Part shown: positions 44,545 to 53,278 of the stretch, one piece after another | Layout: each line of letters begins with the position of its first letter | Numbering within the stretch: the stretch's first letter is position 1 | Source: Aquirhabdus sp. | GTDB lineage: Bacteria > Pseudomonadota > Gammaproteobacteria > Pseudomonadales > Moraxellaceae | Length of the DNA stretch: 64,000 nucleotides | Assembly (NCBI GenBank): GCA_030149815.1 | Contig: JASLHI010000019.1 | Coordinates: forward strand, 62,001 to 126,000 | Reading direction: 5' to 3' | The notes under the pieces: model-generated | What the model was told of the DNA's origin: nothing | Databases searched by the model: none | The model's input: the letters and a program-made list of their open reading frames with translations, nothing else | Program-made: the position numbers and the translations under genes

Positions 44545-45213
44545 ATGTCGATTAATGCGCTTGCTACACGTGCACTGATGTCTTGCCGCCAAGCCGTCAT
44601 GGCAAGCCAATCCGCCAGTGTTCCTGGTTTTCCATTTACTTCGGTTATTCCAGTCAGCATCACCGCTCAAGGAGAAATCATTGCACTGCTTGCGGAGACA
44701 GCACCTCACAGTAGGAATATCCTGATTGATCCTCGTGTATCTCTACAACTGCACGACGATTTAGAAGATAACTGGCAAGCAGCAACTCGTCTGTCTGTAC
44801 TTGGGCGAATGCGCCCATTGAATTTAGCACTATTAGATATAGCAAAATTAAAAGAGTCTTTTTACTTACTACATCCTGAATTGGATCGCTTCGATGAATC
44901 TGCGGACTATTATTTTTGGATATTAGACTCGGTACAGTTCCGTCTCATTTCGGGCATCGACAAACCTCAATGGATGGATCGAATCTCACCAGATTTATTT
45001 GAGTTAACTTCGACTGATCGGCAGCAACTCAATGACGCTATTATCCAGCAAGGCATACAAGGTCATGTGATTCAGGCTTGTCGCTATGGTCTACAAATTA
45101 TTGCTCATGGACGAATTCGTTTCTTATCAGTGACAGAACCTGTCAACCAAATGACAGAACTCTTTGAACTCATCAAAGCTCGACAACTTGATGATCCAGC
45201 GCTGATTGATTAG
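44545..45213 (+). CDS. HugZ-like / pyridoxamine-phosphate-oxidase-fold protein
   Basis: 222 aa from ATG 44545 (GGAG nine bases upstream). N-terminal split-barrel of the PNPOx-like flavin fold: CRQAVMASQSASVPGFPFTS, a strand region with the HSRNILIDPRVSLQLHDD block, then a C-terminal DUF2470-like alpha/beta part. HugZ proteins degrade or bind heme for iron use; the conserved C-terminal histidine motif is not obvious, so heme binding is uncertain. Upstream gene is divergent. Confidence 0.78.
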   Translation: MSINALATRALMSCRQAVMASQSASVPGFPFTSVIPVSITAQGEIIALLAETAPHSRNILIDPRVSLQLHDDLEDNWQAATRLSVLGRMRPLNLALLDIAKLKESFYLLHPELDRFDESADYYFWILDSVQFRLISGIDKPQWMDRISPDLFELTSTDRQQLNDAIIQQGIQGHVIQACRYGLQIIAHGRIRFLSVTEPVNQMTELFELIKARQLDDPALID

Positions 45214-45364
45214 ACCATCTAAAAAACAAATTCAAATCATAAATTCAATTCACAGCATGCTGTTATACATGGCACAATATCATCTATAAGAGTGTATACA
45301 AATGCAGCTCAAACTCTTGAATTCGCCTTCATGAAAAATAGATACATTGACCTTACAAACGCAC

Positions 45365-48300
45365 ATGACGACGGACGGCACTATGGACAGTAAACACTCA
45401 GTCACTGACAATCTAGATATTGCCGACAACGCACACGAGAGCAACCATAATCATCATTCGATGGATCACATCAATAGCAAGCCGACAGACAATCAGCTCA
45501 ATGAATCAAGCAATATCATGCAAGATGCCCCTGCACTTCCGTCCAAAAAAGCTAAACCGATTGAGTCAACACCCATATCAGCAACGAATCAAACGAGCCT
45601 AATACAAAAAAACAGTATGAACAAAGCACTTGAAACACACACACCTGTCATTCAAAAAGCAGTTCCAATTAAGACAACCTTACCTGAAAGCGGCTTCCTC
45701 AAAGTTGATCAACTGAGACGCACCGCAAATCTGACCGAACTACCGCCAAGTACACGTCGGATTAAACCTCTGAATGATTTTTTAGGTCAGCACCGCGCAC
45801 GGGCTGCGGTAGAAACGGCATTATCGCTTCCTTTCGATGGCTATAATATTTTTGCAGTAGGCACCAGTGGGCTCGGTAAGCGCACGATGCTCAAGCGCAT
45901 GCTTGCCCTGCAAGCTGCAGAAATGCCGACACCAAGTGACTGGGTCTATGTCAATAATTTCGCCAACCCACGCCAACCGATTGCTCTAGAACTACCACCT
46001 AGTGAAGCACCTAAACTCAAAAAAATTATCCATCAACTGTGGAATACTATTTTTGATCAATTAGAAAAAACCTTTGCGGCCGATAGTTATCACACCCGTA
46101 TTGAAAATATTCGTCACAGCGCGGGCACTGCGCAACAGCAAGCCTTGCAAGCATTGACACAAGAAGGTGAAGCACTCGCACTTAAACTGGTTTCACGCAA
46201 CGAAGAACATCGTTTTGTGCCGGTAAAACAGCAACCCGTTGAAGATCCAAATGCTGAAACTCATACCATTACCAGCAAAGAACTGGATGAAAATGAACTC
46301 GCCGCACTCGCGCCTGCCGAACGTGCCAAGATTAATCAAAATGTTCGTTCAATGGACAAGAAACTACACCGCCTTGGCGCACGACTTGGACGCATTGAAG
46401 AACAAACCCGCCACCAAGTTGCACGCTTAAATGCACAAATTGCGAGTGATATTGTTCAGCCTAGAGTCACTCAAGTTGCTCAGCGCTTTGAACATGTGAA
46501 TGGTATTGCTGAATATCTTAAAGATTATGCAACCGATATCGTCGAGCATGTTGAATTAATCCTAGAGCAGGAAGAAGATGATTTCTTGCCAGGAATATTT
46601 GATCGCGTACCTCAACGCTATCAAGTCAATGTCTTGGTCACGCATAAACCAAATTCTGGCGCACCTGTGATCTTTGAAGATTTGCCAACCCATTACAATT
46701 TGCTTGGACATGTTGAGCAACTCACCCAGATGGGTACGATCACCACCGACTTCACCCTCATTCGCTCTGGTGCTTTGCATCGTGCAAACGGTGGATTCTT
46801 ACTCTTAGAGGCCGACCAACTCCTTGAGCAGCCTTACGCATGGCAAGGGCTCAAACGCGCTTTACGTTCTGGTCAACTCAAGCTTTCTTCGCTTGAACAC
46901 ATGCTGACACTCACAGGCAGTATTTCCCTAGAGCCAGACTCTTTGCCGTTATCGGTTAAAGTCGTTTTATTAGGTGAGCCGAATATCTATTATGAACTTC
47001 TTGAGTTTGAACCTGAACTCAACTCACTGTTTAAAATCCGCGCTGACTTTACCAACACCCTCAGCCGTACTGTCGAGAATGAAGAAGCTTATGTGCGCCT
47101 CATTGCAGACTATGTCAACAAAGATAAGCTATTACCTTTTGATCGATCTGCACTGGCTGCATTATTGACAGACTCTAGCCGTCAAGCAGAAGATCAATCA
47201 TCGCTTTCACTCCACGCTGCAACTTTAGGTGACTTACTCCGCGAAGCAAGCACAGTTGCCTTGCAACAAAATGATCGCCAAGTCACCGCAAAACACATTG
47301 AAGCGACACTTGCAGCGCGCCTCTACCGACTTGGACATTTACGTGAGCTGTATTGGGAAGATTTATCGCGTGGCACACAGCTGATTGAGACTGAAGGTTT
47401 CCGCATTGGACAAATCAATGCACTCACCGTCGTCCACTATGCAGACAGTGAATTTGGTCTACCCGCGAGATTGACCGCTACTGTCTATCAAGGGAATGGT
47501 GAAATTCTTGATATTGAACGTAGCGTTGAACTCGGCGGCGCACTGCATGCCAAAGGTATATTGATCATGTCGAGCTTTTTACGGGCTCATTTTGGGCGAA
47601 CCCAACCCATTCATTTCTCTGCTGCCCTCGCTTTCGAACAAAGCTATGGTGAGATCGATGGCGATAGTGCGACACTCGCCGAACTCTGCGCATTAATTTC
47701 ATCGATTAGCCAAATCCCAATTGACCAATCATGGGCAATTACAGGTTCAATGAACCAACTCGGTGTAGTACAACCGATTGGCGGCATTAATCCAAAAATC
47801 GAAGGCTTTTTTGACGCCTGCCAACTACAAGGTCTAAACGGCAAGCAAGGGGTGATTCTACCGATTCAGAACGTCCAACATCTGATGCTGCGCCAAGACG
47901 TGATCGATGCAGTCCGTGAAGGAAAATTCCATCTCTATGCAGTGCGTACTGTTGAAGAAGCGCTTTCATTACTGATGAAACGCCCTGCAGGCATCATGAA
48001 TCCTAAAGGTCGTTATGAAAAAAATACGATTTTTGGCGAAGTCATGAATCAATTAAAACATTGGCAACAGCTTGAAGAAGGTGATCGCAAAAACGACGCG
48101 CCAAAAAAAAAGAAAGCGGATAAAACCAAAAGCAAAAGCAGTGCTAAAAATGGCAAAGCAGATGACTCATCTACGGATAAAGACAAACCGAATCCGAAGA
48201 AAAAGCCTACTTCTGAAAAAGTAGAAACTCGTCTACCTAAAGATGAAAAAACCACCGATGAAAAAGTAAAGGATGAGAAAGCCAAACCTCAGAAAGTCAA

Positions 48301-48370
48301 ACGAGTACCAAGACGCGATCCAGAAGATCAAAACGATGAAGAATCGCAAATCGCGTGGGCGGGTGAGTAA
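45365..48370 (+). CDS. Lon-like AAA+ protease (LonH/YcbZ type) with long N- and C-terminal tails
   Basis: About 1001 aa. AAA_32-type Lon relative: Walker A-like GTSGLGKRTM near residue 165, an inserted coiled-coil domain (about 220-400), HRANGGFLLLEADQLL (Walker B region), and a C-terminal Lon protease domain with catalytic dyad Ser768 in GDSATLAEL and Lys811 in GGINPKIEGFFDAC. N-terminal ~105 residues are His/Asn/Ser-rich and disordered-looking; the last ~95 residues are a Lys/Asp-rich highly charged tail starting KKKKADKTKSKSS. The start is uncertain (TTG 45347, ATG 45365 or ATG 45383); none has a good ribosome site. Likely degrades or disaggregates specific proteins or nucleoid factors. 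Confidence 0.88.
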   Translation: MTTDGTMDSKHSVTDNLDIADNAHESNHNHHSMDHINSKPTDNQLNESSNIMQDAPALPSKKAKPIESTPISATNQTSLIQKNSMNKALETHTPVIQKAVPIKTTLPESGFLKVDQLRRTANLTELPPSTRRIKPLNDFLGQHRARAAVETALSLPFDGYNIFAVGTSGLGKRTMLKRMLALQAAEMPTPSDWVYVNNFANPRQPIALELPPSEAPKLKKIIHQLWNTIFDQLEKTFAADSYHTRIENIRHSAGTAQQQALQALTQEGEALALKLVSRNEEHRFVPVKQQPVEDPNAETHTITSKELDENELAALAPAERAKINQNVRSMDKKLHRLGARLGRIEEQTRHQVARLNAQIASDIVQPRVTQVAQRFEHVNGIAEYLKDYATDIVEHVELILEQEEDDFLPGIFDRVPQRYQVNVLVTHKPNSGAPVIFEDLPTHYNLLGHVEQLTQMGTITTDFTLIRSGALHRANGGFLLLEADQLLEQPYAWQGLKRALRSGQLKLSSLEHMLTLTGSISLEPDSLPLSVKVVLLGEPNIYYELLEFEPELNSLFKIRADFTNTLSRTVENEEAYVRLIADYVNKDKLLPFDRSALAALLTDSSRQAEDQSSLSLHAATLGDLLREASTVALQQNDRQVTAKHIEATLAARLYRLGHLRELYWEDLSRGTQLIETEGFRIGQINALTVVHYADSEFGLPARLTATVYQGNGEILDIERSVELGGALHAKGILIMSSFLRAHFGRTQPIHFSAALAFEQSYGEIDGDSATLAELCALISSISQIPIDQSWAITGSMNQLGVVQPIGGINPKIEGFFDACQLQGLNGKQGVILPIQNVQHLMLRQDVIDAVREGKFHLYAVRTVEEALSLLMKRPAGIMNPKGRYEKNTIFGEVMNQLKHWQQLEEGDRKNDAPKKKKADKTKSKSSAKNGKADDSSTDKDKPNPKKKPTSEKVETRLPKDEKTTDEKVKDEKAKPQKVKRVPRRDPEDQNDEESQIAWAGE

Positions 48371-48453
48371 TGGTTGCTCACGTTTTTTGATATTTTAAAG
48401 CAGAGTTCTCCTTGAGAGTTTTTATGTGTTTTGACGAGTGATGTCGCTCACAG

Positions 48454-48464
48454 AGCTTGTCGAA
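48454..48464. repeat. single arm of the dispersed AGCTTGTCGAA repeat, copy D
   Basis: AGCTTGTCGAA, identical to the left arm of copies A and B, in the gap between the Lon-like gene and the convergent diguanylate cyclase gene. Confidence 0.55.
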
Positions 48465-48483
48465 ACATGATTAAAGACTATTA

Positions 48484-49824
48484 TTACGAATCGGTAAACT
48501 GCACATGATGCTCACGCATCGTGTCGTCAAAAAACTCATATCGATTTCGACCATTTGCCTTCGCTTTATACAACGCAGCATCAGCTTGTCGTAACAACTG
48601 CTCAACACAAGTACCCTCAGTCGGTTCAGTGACAGCAACACCCACACTAACCGTCACAAAAGGACGATGCTCATCTGGATTAGGAAGCGCTAGTGCTTCA
48701 ATCGCACTCAGCAAACGCTCAGCTTGCCGCTCAGCATCATGCTCATCCATGCTTGGATATAATAGAATAAACTCCTCGCCACCATACCGTGCAGCAAGCT
48801 CACCACTACGCTTAGCTAAACTTGCAATCAATTCTGCAATCTGTTTTAAACATTCATCCCCTGCCAAATGACCTAATTTGTCGTTATAAAACTTAAAAAA
48901 ATCGACATCAATAATCATCAAGGTTAATGGATGCTGTTGACGTAATGCACGATTCCATTCATGATTCATCACCTCATCGAGATGGCGACGATTGGAAAGC
49001 CCAGTGAGTCCATCTTGTCGAGATAACTTATTCAGTTGCTGTGCAAGTTGCTGACCTTTATCCACTGAATGTCGCAGTAAACAAGCCTGTAGAAAATTCG
49101 TCCGCTCTTGTCGGTCTAAAGCGTATGCAAGACACATGCCCAAAAGACTGGTCATGGTATATGTCAGATTCCAGAGTTTCCAATTCATATGCTGACCTAG
49201 CATATATGCCAAAATAATCCCGCAAATCCCTCCCATCCAACCTACAATCATCGCGGCATAAAAGCGTAAACAAACAAAACTATACAGCACGATCACGATA
49301 TACATCGTCCCCGCATAGGTCAGAATAACCGAATCACCGCCTCCCATATTTGCTGTAGCCGAACTCACAGCAATTGCAAAAACGCCTCCGATACCGATAT
49401 ACCATTCATACCAGCGATTGATTGTTGGAAAATAAGAAAGTACCGATGAGAGTAAAATCAAAATACCAGTCCACGCATTAATACTATAAAAATGCGCAGT
49501 AATATCTTTGGGTAAAACCTGATAAATTCCGATATTTTCAACTAAGAATAATAAAAATAGCAGCGGTGAACGAAAATGAAAAAGCTGAATCGCACGAGGA
49601 ATATACTGAGCCGTAAAAGATGATTCTAAATGCGCTGGAAAACGCAACAACCAATATCTAGAACGCAATACCGCTCGAATCTCTTGCTCTATCGGATCTT
49701 CTTCTATATAAAGTCCTCTCTCTAGATGATCATCATGACCATAATCCAAAGATTCGGTATTCATTCTATTGAGCTCAATAGATTCTTTGCGCATGTGATT
49801 ATTAATCCTCAGCTCAGCGTTCAC
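48484..49824 (-). CDS. membrane diguanylate cyclase (GGDEF), degenerate I-site
   Basis: 446 aa if GTG 49824 is used; ATG 49794 is also plausible, with GAGGAT upstream. About six hydrophobic spans (residues 80-250), a Q/L-rich linker, and the GGDEF domain: DGLTGLSNRRHLDE, IDVDFFKFYND, and intact YGGEEF. The inhibitory site five residues before GGEEF reads RSGE instead of RxxD. The overall layout, linker and spacing mirror the cyclase at 27903-29273, so the two are paralogues with different sensor regions. Makes c-di-GMP. Confidence 0.9.
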   Translation of the reverse strand: MNAELRINNHMRKESIELNRMNTESLDYGHDDHLERGLYIEEDPIEQEIRAVLRSRYWLLRFPAHLESSFTAQYIPRAIQLFHFRSPLLFLLFLVENIGIYQVLPKDITAHFYSINAWTGILILLSSVLSYFPTINRWYEWYIGIGGVFAIAVSSATANMGGGDSVILTYAGTMYIVIVLYSFVCLRFYAAMIVGWMGGICGIILAYMLGQHMNWKLWNLTYTMTSLLGMCLAYALDRQERTNFLQACLLRHSVDKGQQLAQQLNKLSRQDGLTGLSNRRHLDEVMNHEWNRALRQQHPLTLMIIDVDFFKFYNDKLGHLAGDECLKQIAELIASLAKRSGELAARYGGEEFILLYPSMDEHDAERQAERLLSAIEALALPNPDEHRPFVTVSVGVAVTEPTEGTCVEQLLRQADAALYKAKANGRNRYEFFDDTMREHHVQFTDS

Positions 49825-49981
49825 TTATTTTTTTCATTGCATAAACTATTTTTATTTCTTAGAGACAAACCACTAGATTAAAAAACTTAAGTCGTCATTT
49901 TAATCATAATATCACTGAAGATTATAACACCTCATTTTGAATTAAATTTAACTCACTTCGGGAACTAATTATCTAAAAATG

Positions 49982-50008
49982 AAAAAGAGCCGACTAACGG
50001 CTCTTTTT
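49982..50008 (-). terminator. terminator after grxD
   Basis: AAAAAGAGCCG and CGGCTCTTTTT form a perfect 11-bp stem around ACTAA; ends leftward transcription from grxD. Confidence 0.88.
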
Positions 50009-50039
50009 AAAACACAACAACTTAATCAAACTGCATAAA

Positions 50040-50384
50040 TTATGCAGATGGTGCTGGGCTGAACTCTTCGATCAACGGCTTAAGCTCACCATTGCGGAAC
50101 ATGTCGGTAACAATATCACAGCCGCCGATCAACTCACCATTGACCCAAAGTTGTGGAAATGTTGGCCAGTTCGCAATACGTGGCAACGTTGCACGAATAT
50201 CTGGATTTTCCAAAATATTAACAAACGCAAAAGGACGGCCAATTTGGCTCAATGCCTCAACTGTACGCGCAGAAAAACCGCATTGTGGAAATTGTGGGGT
50301 GCCTTTCATATACAAAAGCACTGGGTGCTTTGCAATTTGCTCGCGGATCAACGTTTCTGTTGCATTGGCTTGAACATCTGACAT
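50040..50384 (-). CDS. grxD: monothiol glutaredoxin, GrxD type
   Basis: 114 aa from ATG 50384 (family-like start MSDVQANATETLIREQIAK); the longer reading to 50486 is rejected for lack of homology. The CGFS active site is in PQFPQCGFSARTVEAL, with KGTPQFPQ and the glutathione-binding WPTFPQLWV and GGCDIV segments. Carries [2Fe-2S] clusters and serves iron-sulfur delivery and iron homeostasis. Monocistronic. Confidence 0.96.
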   Translation of the reverse strand: MSDVQANATETLIREQIAKHPVLLYMKGTPQFPQCGFSARTVEALSQIGRPFAFVNILENPDIRATLPRIANWPTFPQLWVNGELIGGCDIVTDMFRNGELKPLIEEFSPAPSA

Positions 50385-50609
50385 GATGATGACCTGATTC
50401 AAAAATAAGAATATGCGCTGATTATACCGCTGATAAGCAAAAAAGCGTAATGATTGCATGTGTCTTTTTTGACGGATCGTTCGCAAGATCTCAATTCAAC
50501 ACCTACATGATAAAATCCACATGGATTTAACATTATTAACAGCATAATTTGCTAACATAACCATTCATTTTTTAGTAAAGCCATACTTTGGTCTAGTCGG
50601 GAATCTGCC

Positions 50610-51833
50610 ATGAACTCAACTCTTACTCCCACACCAGTCATTCCATCGAATGACCAAGCTAGTTTTTTGATGCCGACCTATGCGCGTCAACCGATTGCGT
50701 TTGTACGAGGCCAAGGTACTTATTTATATACACAAGATGGTACTGCTTATCTTGATGCGTTAACTGGTATTGCTGTATGTGGTTTAGGACACTGCCACCC
50801 TGCTGTTACTGCCGCGATGATTGAGCAAACATCGACACTCGTTCACACCAGTAATTTATTCCAAATACATTGGCAGGAAGAAGCTGGTCGCTTGCTCTGC
50901 CAAGTTGGCGGTATGGAACGCTGTTTCTTTGCCAACAGCGGTGCGGAAGCAAATGAAGCTGCGATCAAACTTGCGCGCATGAGCGCTTACAAAAAAGGCA
51001 TCACTACACCAAAAATCATCGTCATGGAAAAATCATTTCATGGTCGTACGCTGGCAACGCTCTCTGCGACAGGCAATGAGAAAGTCCAAAAAGGCTTCTA
51101 CCCTCTCGTTGAAGGTTTCTTACGTGTTCCATTTGGTGATGTGGCTGCAATCGAAGCATTGGCAAAAGCGCATGATGACATCGTCGCAATTTTGGTTGAG
51201 CCGATTCAAGGGGAAGGCGGTGTCAATACTGCACCACAAGGCTTTGTTTACCTCGAACAACTTCGTGCGCTTTGTGATCAACACGATTGGTTACTCATGC
51301 TCGATGAAATCCAGACAGGTAACGGACGGACTGGTAAGTATTTCGCATATCAACATACTGCGATTAAACCTGATGTGCTGACCACGGCAAAAGGTTTGGG
51401 TAACGGTTTCCCTGTGGGCGCATGCTTGGTTCGTGATAAAGCAGTTGATCTATTCGGCACGGGAAATCATGGTTCAACTTTCGGCGGAACGCCTCTCGCC
51501 TGCCGTACAGTTTATTCAGTGATTGATAGCATCCAAAAAGAACATGCTATCGAAAATGCGTCAAAAGTCGGTGGTTACTTGAAAGATCGTTTTACTCAAG
51601 AACTTGCTGGATTAGACGTGACCGTACGTGGTTTTGGCATGATGTTAGGTATTGAGCTACCACGTGCTTGTGGCGAATTGGTTGCGCGTGCACGTGATGA
51701 GCAACATCTGATCATTAATGTCACAGCAGATAATGTGATTCGTCTCCTGCCACCACTTAACTTAAGTCAAGCAGATGCGGATGAAATTGTTAAGCGTTTG
51801 GTTATGTTGGTGAAGGATTTTTTGGCTAAGTAA
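50610..51833 (+). CDS. argD: acetylornithine/succinyldiaminopimelate-type aminotransferase
   Basis: 407 aa class III PLP aminotransferase. Motifs: LDALTGIAVCGLGHCHP, FFANSGAEANEAAIKLAR, FHGRTLATLSATGN, LLMLDEIQTGNGRTGK and the Schiff-base Lys in TTAKGLGNGFPVGAC. ArgD uses glutamate to make acetylornithine in arginine synthesis and can act in lysine synthesis; AstC in arginine catabolism is close, but no ast genes adjoin. Start ATG 50610. Confidence 0.93.
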   Translation: MNSTLTPTPVIPSNDQASFLMPTYARQPIAFVRGQGTYLYTQDGTAYLDALTGIAVCGLGHCHPAVTAAMIEQTSTLVHTSNLFQIHWQEEAGRLLCQVGGMERCFFANSGAEANEAAIKLARMSAYKKGITTPKIIVMEKSFHGRTLATLSATGNEKVQKGFYPLVEGFLRVPFGDVAAIEALAKAHDDIVAILVEPIQGEGGVNTAPQGFVYLEQLRALCDQHDWLLMLDEIQTGNGRTGKYFAYQHTAIKPDVLTTAKGLGNGFPVGACLVRDKAVDLFGTGNHGSTFGGTPLACRTVYSVIDSIQKEHAIENASKVGGYLKDRFTQELAGLDVTVRGFGMMLGIELPRACGELVARARDEQHLIINVTADNVIRLLPPLNLSQADADEIVKRLVMLVKDFLAK

Positions 51834-51934
51834 TTAAGGATCAAGTGTTCTCCTCTTTCCAATGCTGAATGAGGAGAATAAAAAGTAAATTAAAATAAGC
51901 AAACATTATTGCACGATTTTCAATTGAGAATTAT

Positions 51935-52525
51935 ATGGATGTAGTACATCAAAAAGGTATGCCAACAAAATGGTTACAGTATCCAACCTACATTTTTCTA
52001 TTGGGTGCATTTTTTAGTGCAGTAGCGGGAACTAATTGCTTTATAGCAGGATGGATCGGTCGGTTGGGAATTGAATTTTACCTAATAAGCGATTTTTTAA
52101 TATTTTCTATCTTTTGGTTTATGCTAAGAAAATACAACTATACAATAATAATTGGTAAAGATTCTGTTCAAAAGCTCACACCCATCATGAAATTCGGAAT
52201 ACTATTTTTTGGATTTATGTTTGCTGGCATATTTTCACTTTCAGTTGCAGGAACTCTATTAAATATAGCGATATGGATGACATCAAATACACCTACACAA
52301 TTTCAAACAACAGTCTCTAAAGTAGTTTCTTTTGATCCATCTTCAAATGATTGGTGCAAAAAGAAACAATACACGTTTGCTAACTCACCCATCAATACAG
52401 ATACAACTGTTTGTGATAGCGATGGTTCACTAGAAAGCGTAAAAGTAGGTGATACTTTGCTAGTCAATGAGCTAGTAGGTTTTGCTGGTGCTCATTTTTT
52501 GAATGCGGAACATACATCAAACTAA
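51935..52525 (+). CDS. membrane protein of unknown function
   Basis: 196 aa. Three hydrophobic spans (about residues 17-40, 45-65 and 84-112) followed by a ~80-residue soluble C-terminal domain with two cysteines (NDWCKKKQ, TTVCDSDG) that could form a disulfide outside the cytoplasm. Asn/Thr/Ser-rich and AT-rich compared with argD. No family recognised. No clear ribosome site before ATG 51935. It converges on the ncRNA candidate. Confidence 0.68.
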   Translation: MDVVHQKGMPTKWLQYPTYIFLLGAFFSAVAGTNCFIAGWIGRLGIEFYLISDFLIFSIFWFMLRKYNYTIIIGKDSVQKLTPIMKFGILFFGFMFAGIFSLSVAGTLLNIAIWMTSNTPTQFQTTVSKVVSFDPSSNDWCKKKQYTFANSPINTDTTVCDSDGSLESVKVGDTLLVNELVGFAGAHFLNAEHTSN

Positions 52526-52566
52526 GCAGCGATTGATAGAATAGTAATAGCCACCCAAAATTTAGA

Positions 52567-52787
52567 CAATAAAAAACCGCAACAGCCTCTATGTTCACTT
52601 TAACTTAAATCGCTAAAGAGGCTTGTCGCGGTATTTGGTATTTTGACCTCTCTCCGCTCTTACTTCATAGAGCAAGATGGTAGTAGACGGCGCTGATAAT
52701 AAAATACCAATTGTACGGAGAATGTAGGCTCTTACCTAAACTATCCAACAGCTCGCAAAACAGAGTCCATGCAGAACGCTCCGTATT
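52567..52787 (-). ncRNA. candidate structured small RNA (~220 nt), family not identified
   Basis: No ORF occupies 52526-52838, but the minus strand holds an ordered set of complementary segments. Domain 1: CCAATACGGAG pairs with CTCCGTACAATTGG. Domain 2: GGTATTTT pairs with AAAATACC, enclosing a GCTCT/AGAGC hairpin. Domain 3: CCGCGACAAGCCTCT pairs (small bulges) with AGAGGCTGTTGCGG and is followed by TTTTTTATT, a terminator. An extended -10 promoter (TGCTATAAT) lies 7 bases before the inferred 5' end. Length is in the 6S/Rsm range, but I see neither a 6S-like single long hairpin nor 4.5S, tmRNA or RNase P signatures. Confidence 0.7.
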
Positions 52788-52793
52788 GGCTTC

Positions 52794-52802
52794 ATTATAG
52801 CA
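52794..52802 (-). promoter_or_regulatory. extended -10 promoter of the ncRNA candidate
   Basis: Reading leftward TGCTATAAT, a perfect TGnTATAAT extended -10 element; no good -35 is seen, as expected for this promoter class. Confidence 0.7.
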
Positions 52803-52838
52803 CATTTTTTGATCAGACCAGTGCCATTTATCGGGCTT

Positions 52839-53162
52839 TTATCTGGTCTGACTCGCAATATTAAAGATTTGATTGAGCTGTGAAACAACTGCTGGAGGAA
52901 GTGTAGGCATGACTGGATTTGCAGAAGAAGTATCTACATGAATACCTTGCATTCCGTTCGTAGAAATAGGATTGATCTCGGTTGCGACAGTGCCAATCTG
53001 CCCATTTGCATCATATTGCGGCAAAACAGGCTGTAACTGTGCCTGCGATTGAGTTGGAAGCGCAACCTCATCCAATTCATTATTAGTCATCGTGGTTACA
53101 TGAGCAAATGCCTGACTACTACCCGCAATCAAGACTACACTTACCATCAAATACTTAATCAT
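52839..53162 (-). CDS. small exported protein of unknown function
   Basis: 107 aa from ATG 53162, with a strong AGGAGA site. Signal peptide (core YLMVSVVLIAGSSQ, cleavage after AFA), then a Gln/Pro/Asn/Ala-rich mature chain without cysteines. The segment TNNELDEVALP just after the signal recalls the NELD-type motif of small exported proteins in this bacterial group, but I cannot place the family. Its stop codon is 52 bases before the ncRNA candidate's 5' end, same direction. Confidence 0.78.
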   Translation of the reverse strand: MIKYLMVSVVLIAGSSQAFAHVTTMTNNELDEVALPTQSQAQLQPVLPQYDANGQIGTVATEINPISTNGMQGIHVDTSSANPVMPTLPPAVVSQLNQIFNIASQTR

Positions 53163-53278
53163 GTTTGATCTCCTCAAACAACTGAGCCAGTAATCATCAG
53201 GCTTTATTGTTATTAGTATAAATAATCATCAAAACTTGTTTACACAATATTTTCTCAAATTATAGCTGATGTCAGATA

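Noticed and set aside
51848..51878. TTCTCCTC / GAGGAGAA hairpin after argD as terminator
   Set aside because: The stem is followed by an A-rich, not T-rich, sequence, so intrinsic termination is doubtful.
52567..52787. 6S RNA, 4.5S RNA, tmRNA or RNase P RNA identity for the structured RNA
   Set aside because: No single long hairpin with open central bubble, no SRP tetraloop motif, no tmRNA tRNA-like ends and no RNase P core sequences are visible; left unassigned.
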